Below are positions 4,461-5,118 of a stretch of 5,118 nt of DNA, piece after piece. Made by a program: the position numbers and the translations under genes. The stretch is from Azoarcus sp. Its GTDB lineage: Bacteria; Pseudomonadota; Gammaproteobacteria; Burkholderiales; Rhodocyclaceae. The notes under the pieces were generated by a model, which did no database searches, had not been told where the DNA came from, and saw only the letters and a program-made list of their open reading frames with translations. How positions within the stretch are numbered: the stretch's first letter is position 1; each line of letters starts with the position of its first letter. The DNA lies in the NCBI GenBank assembly GCA_031258035.1, contig JAIRNL010000243.1, positions 1-5,118 on the forward strand, written 5' to 3'.

Positions 4461-5118
4461 GCGCCGCGCGCTTCGCCCCGGAAGCGGTGCTCTTCGATCT
4501 CGACGGCACCCTGCTCGACACCATCGCCGACCTGGCTGACGCCGCCAACCTGATGTTGGCCGAACTGGGACGGCCCCCGCGCACGCAGGCGGAAATCCAC
4601 GGTTTCGTCGGCAAGGGCATCGGCAACCTGGTGTCGCGCTGCCTGTCCGAAGGCGGCCCCCGCGCGCCGGAAAAAGAAAGCGCCGCCGCGCTCGACGTTT
4701 TCCGCCGTCACTACGCGCGCGTCAATGGCCGGCGCGCGCGCCCCTATCCCGGCGTCACCGAACTCCTCGACAAACTTGCCGCGCGCGGCCTGAAGATGGC
4801 GCTCATCACCAACAAGGCCACCGCCTTCACCCTGCCCCTGCTCGCGCAGTTCGGCATGGCGCGCCATTTCGGCGCGGTGGTGTGCGGCGACACCCTGCCG
4901 GTGAGGAAGCCCGACCCCGCCCCCATCGCGCGTGCCTGCGCCCTCCTTGACGTCGCGCCCGCCCAGGCGCTGATGGTGGGCGACTCCGCCAACGACGCCC
5001 TTGCCGCCCGCGCCGCCGGGATGCCGGTGTTGCTGGTGACTTACGGCTATAGCGAAGGGATGCCGGTGACAGACATCGAATGCGACGGGCTGTTGGGGGA
5101 AGTAGGCGAAGTGTTGGA
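4457..5118 (+). CDS. gph: Phosphoglycolate phosphatase (HAD superfamily), last residues beyond the window
   Basis: A HAD-family hydrolase expected to convert 2-phosphoglycolate to glycolate, removing an inhibitor formed by DNA 3'-end repair or by Rubisco oxygenation. Motif I is FDLDGTLLDT (nucleophile D14, acid/base D16), then a helical C1 cap (about 25-95), motif II ITNK (T118), motif III RKPDP (K151) and motif IV GDSANDALAAR (D176, D180). All catalytic residues are present. 220 codons are visible and the frame is open at the edge; given the family length only a short tail should be missing. The start is a GTG at 4457 overlapping the rpe stop as GTGA. No Shine-Dalgarno is visible, so translational coupling to rpe is likely. 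The nearest later in-frame GTG (4487) is three codons before the DLDGT motif and would remove the start of its strand. The rpe-gph order is common in betaproteobacteria, often ahead of trp genes. Relatives such as PGMB- or pyrophosphatase-type HADs are less likely. Confidence 0.92.
   Translation, partial: MSAARFAPEAVLFDLDGTLLDTIADLADAANLMLAELGRPPRTQAEIHGFVGKGIGNLVSRCLSEGGPRAPEKESAAALDVFRRHYARVNGRRARPYPGVTELLDKLAARGLKMALITNKATAFTLPLLAQFGMARHFGAVVCGDTLPVRKPDPAPIARACALLDVAPAQALMVGDSANDALAARAAGMPVLLVTYGYSEGMPVTDIECDGLLGEVGEVL

Overview
The window looks like chromosomal DNA of a betaproteobacterium, most likely of the Rhodocyclales or a related order. This rests on the high G+C content, strong third-position G/C preference, and the family-specific look of the FimV-like, FHA and cyclic-nucleotide phosphodiesterase-like proteins. 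The lineage is inferred from recognised protein families, not from a marker gene. No RNA gene, insertion sequence, prophage or CRISPR array was seen.

Layout. Positions 1-1077 (minus strand) hold the first 359 codons of a FimV-like inner-membrane protein that runs off the left edge. A 154-bp divergent intergenic region (1078-1231) follows and contains unusual inverted repeats. On the plus strand come a PP2C-type Ser/Thr phosphatase (1232-2029), a protein with one canonical and one degenerate FHA domain (2104-2832), and a metallo-beta-lactamase-fold protein resembling class II 3',5'-cyclic-nucleotide phosphodiesterases (2943-3710). After a candidate promoter come ribulose-phosphate 3-epimerase (rpe, 3765-4460) and, overlapping it by 4 nt, phosphoglycolate phosphatase (gph, 4457 to the right edge), which lacks only its last residues.

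How the genes may work together. The left part reads as a signalling neighbourhood. The phosphatase removes phosphate from Ser/Thr residues, the FHA protein probably binds phosphothreonine, and the phosphodiesterase-like enzyme may hydrolyse cAMP. The divergent FimV-like protein belongs to a family linked in Pseudomonas aeruginosa to type IV pili, cell-pole organisation and cAMP production. No kinase or cyclase is visible, so a shared pathway is only inference. The right part is ordinary carbon metabolism: Rpe interconverts pentose phosphates and Gph removes 2-phosphoglycolate.

Most of the window is conventional. What merits a second look is the FimV-like protein without a LysM domain, the palindromes in the divergent promoter region, and the phosphatase/FHA/phosphodiesterase/FimV neighbourhood.
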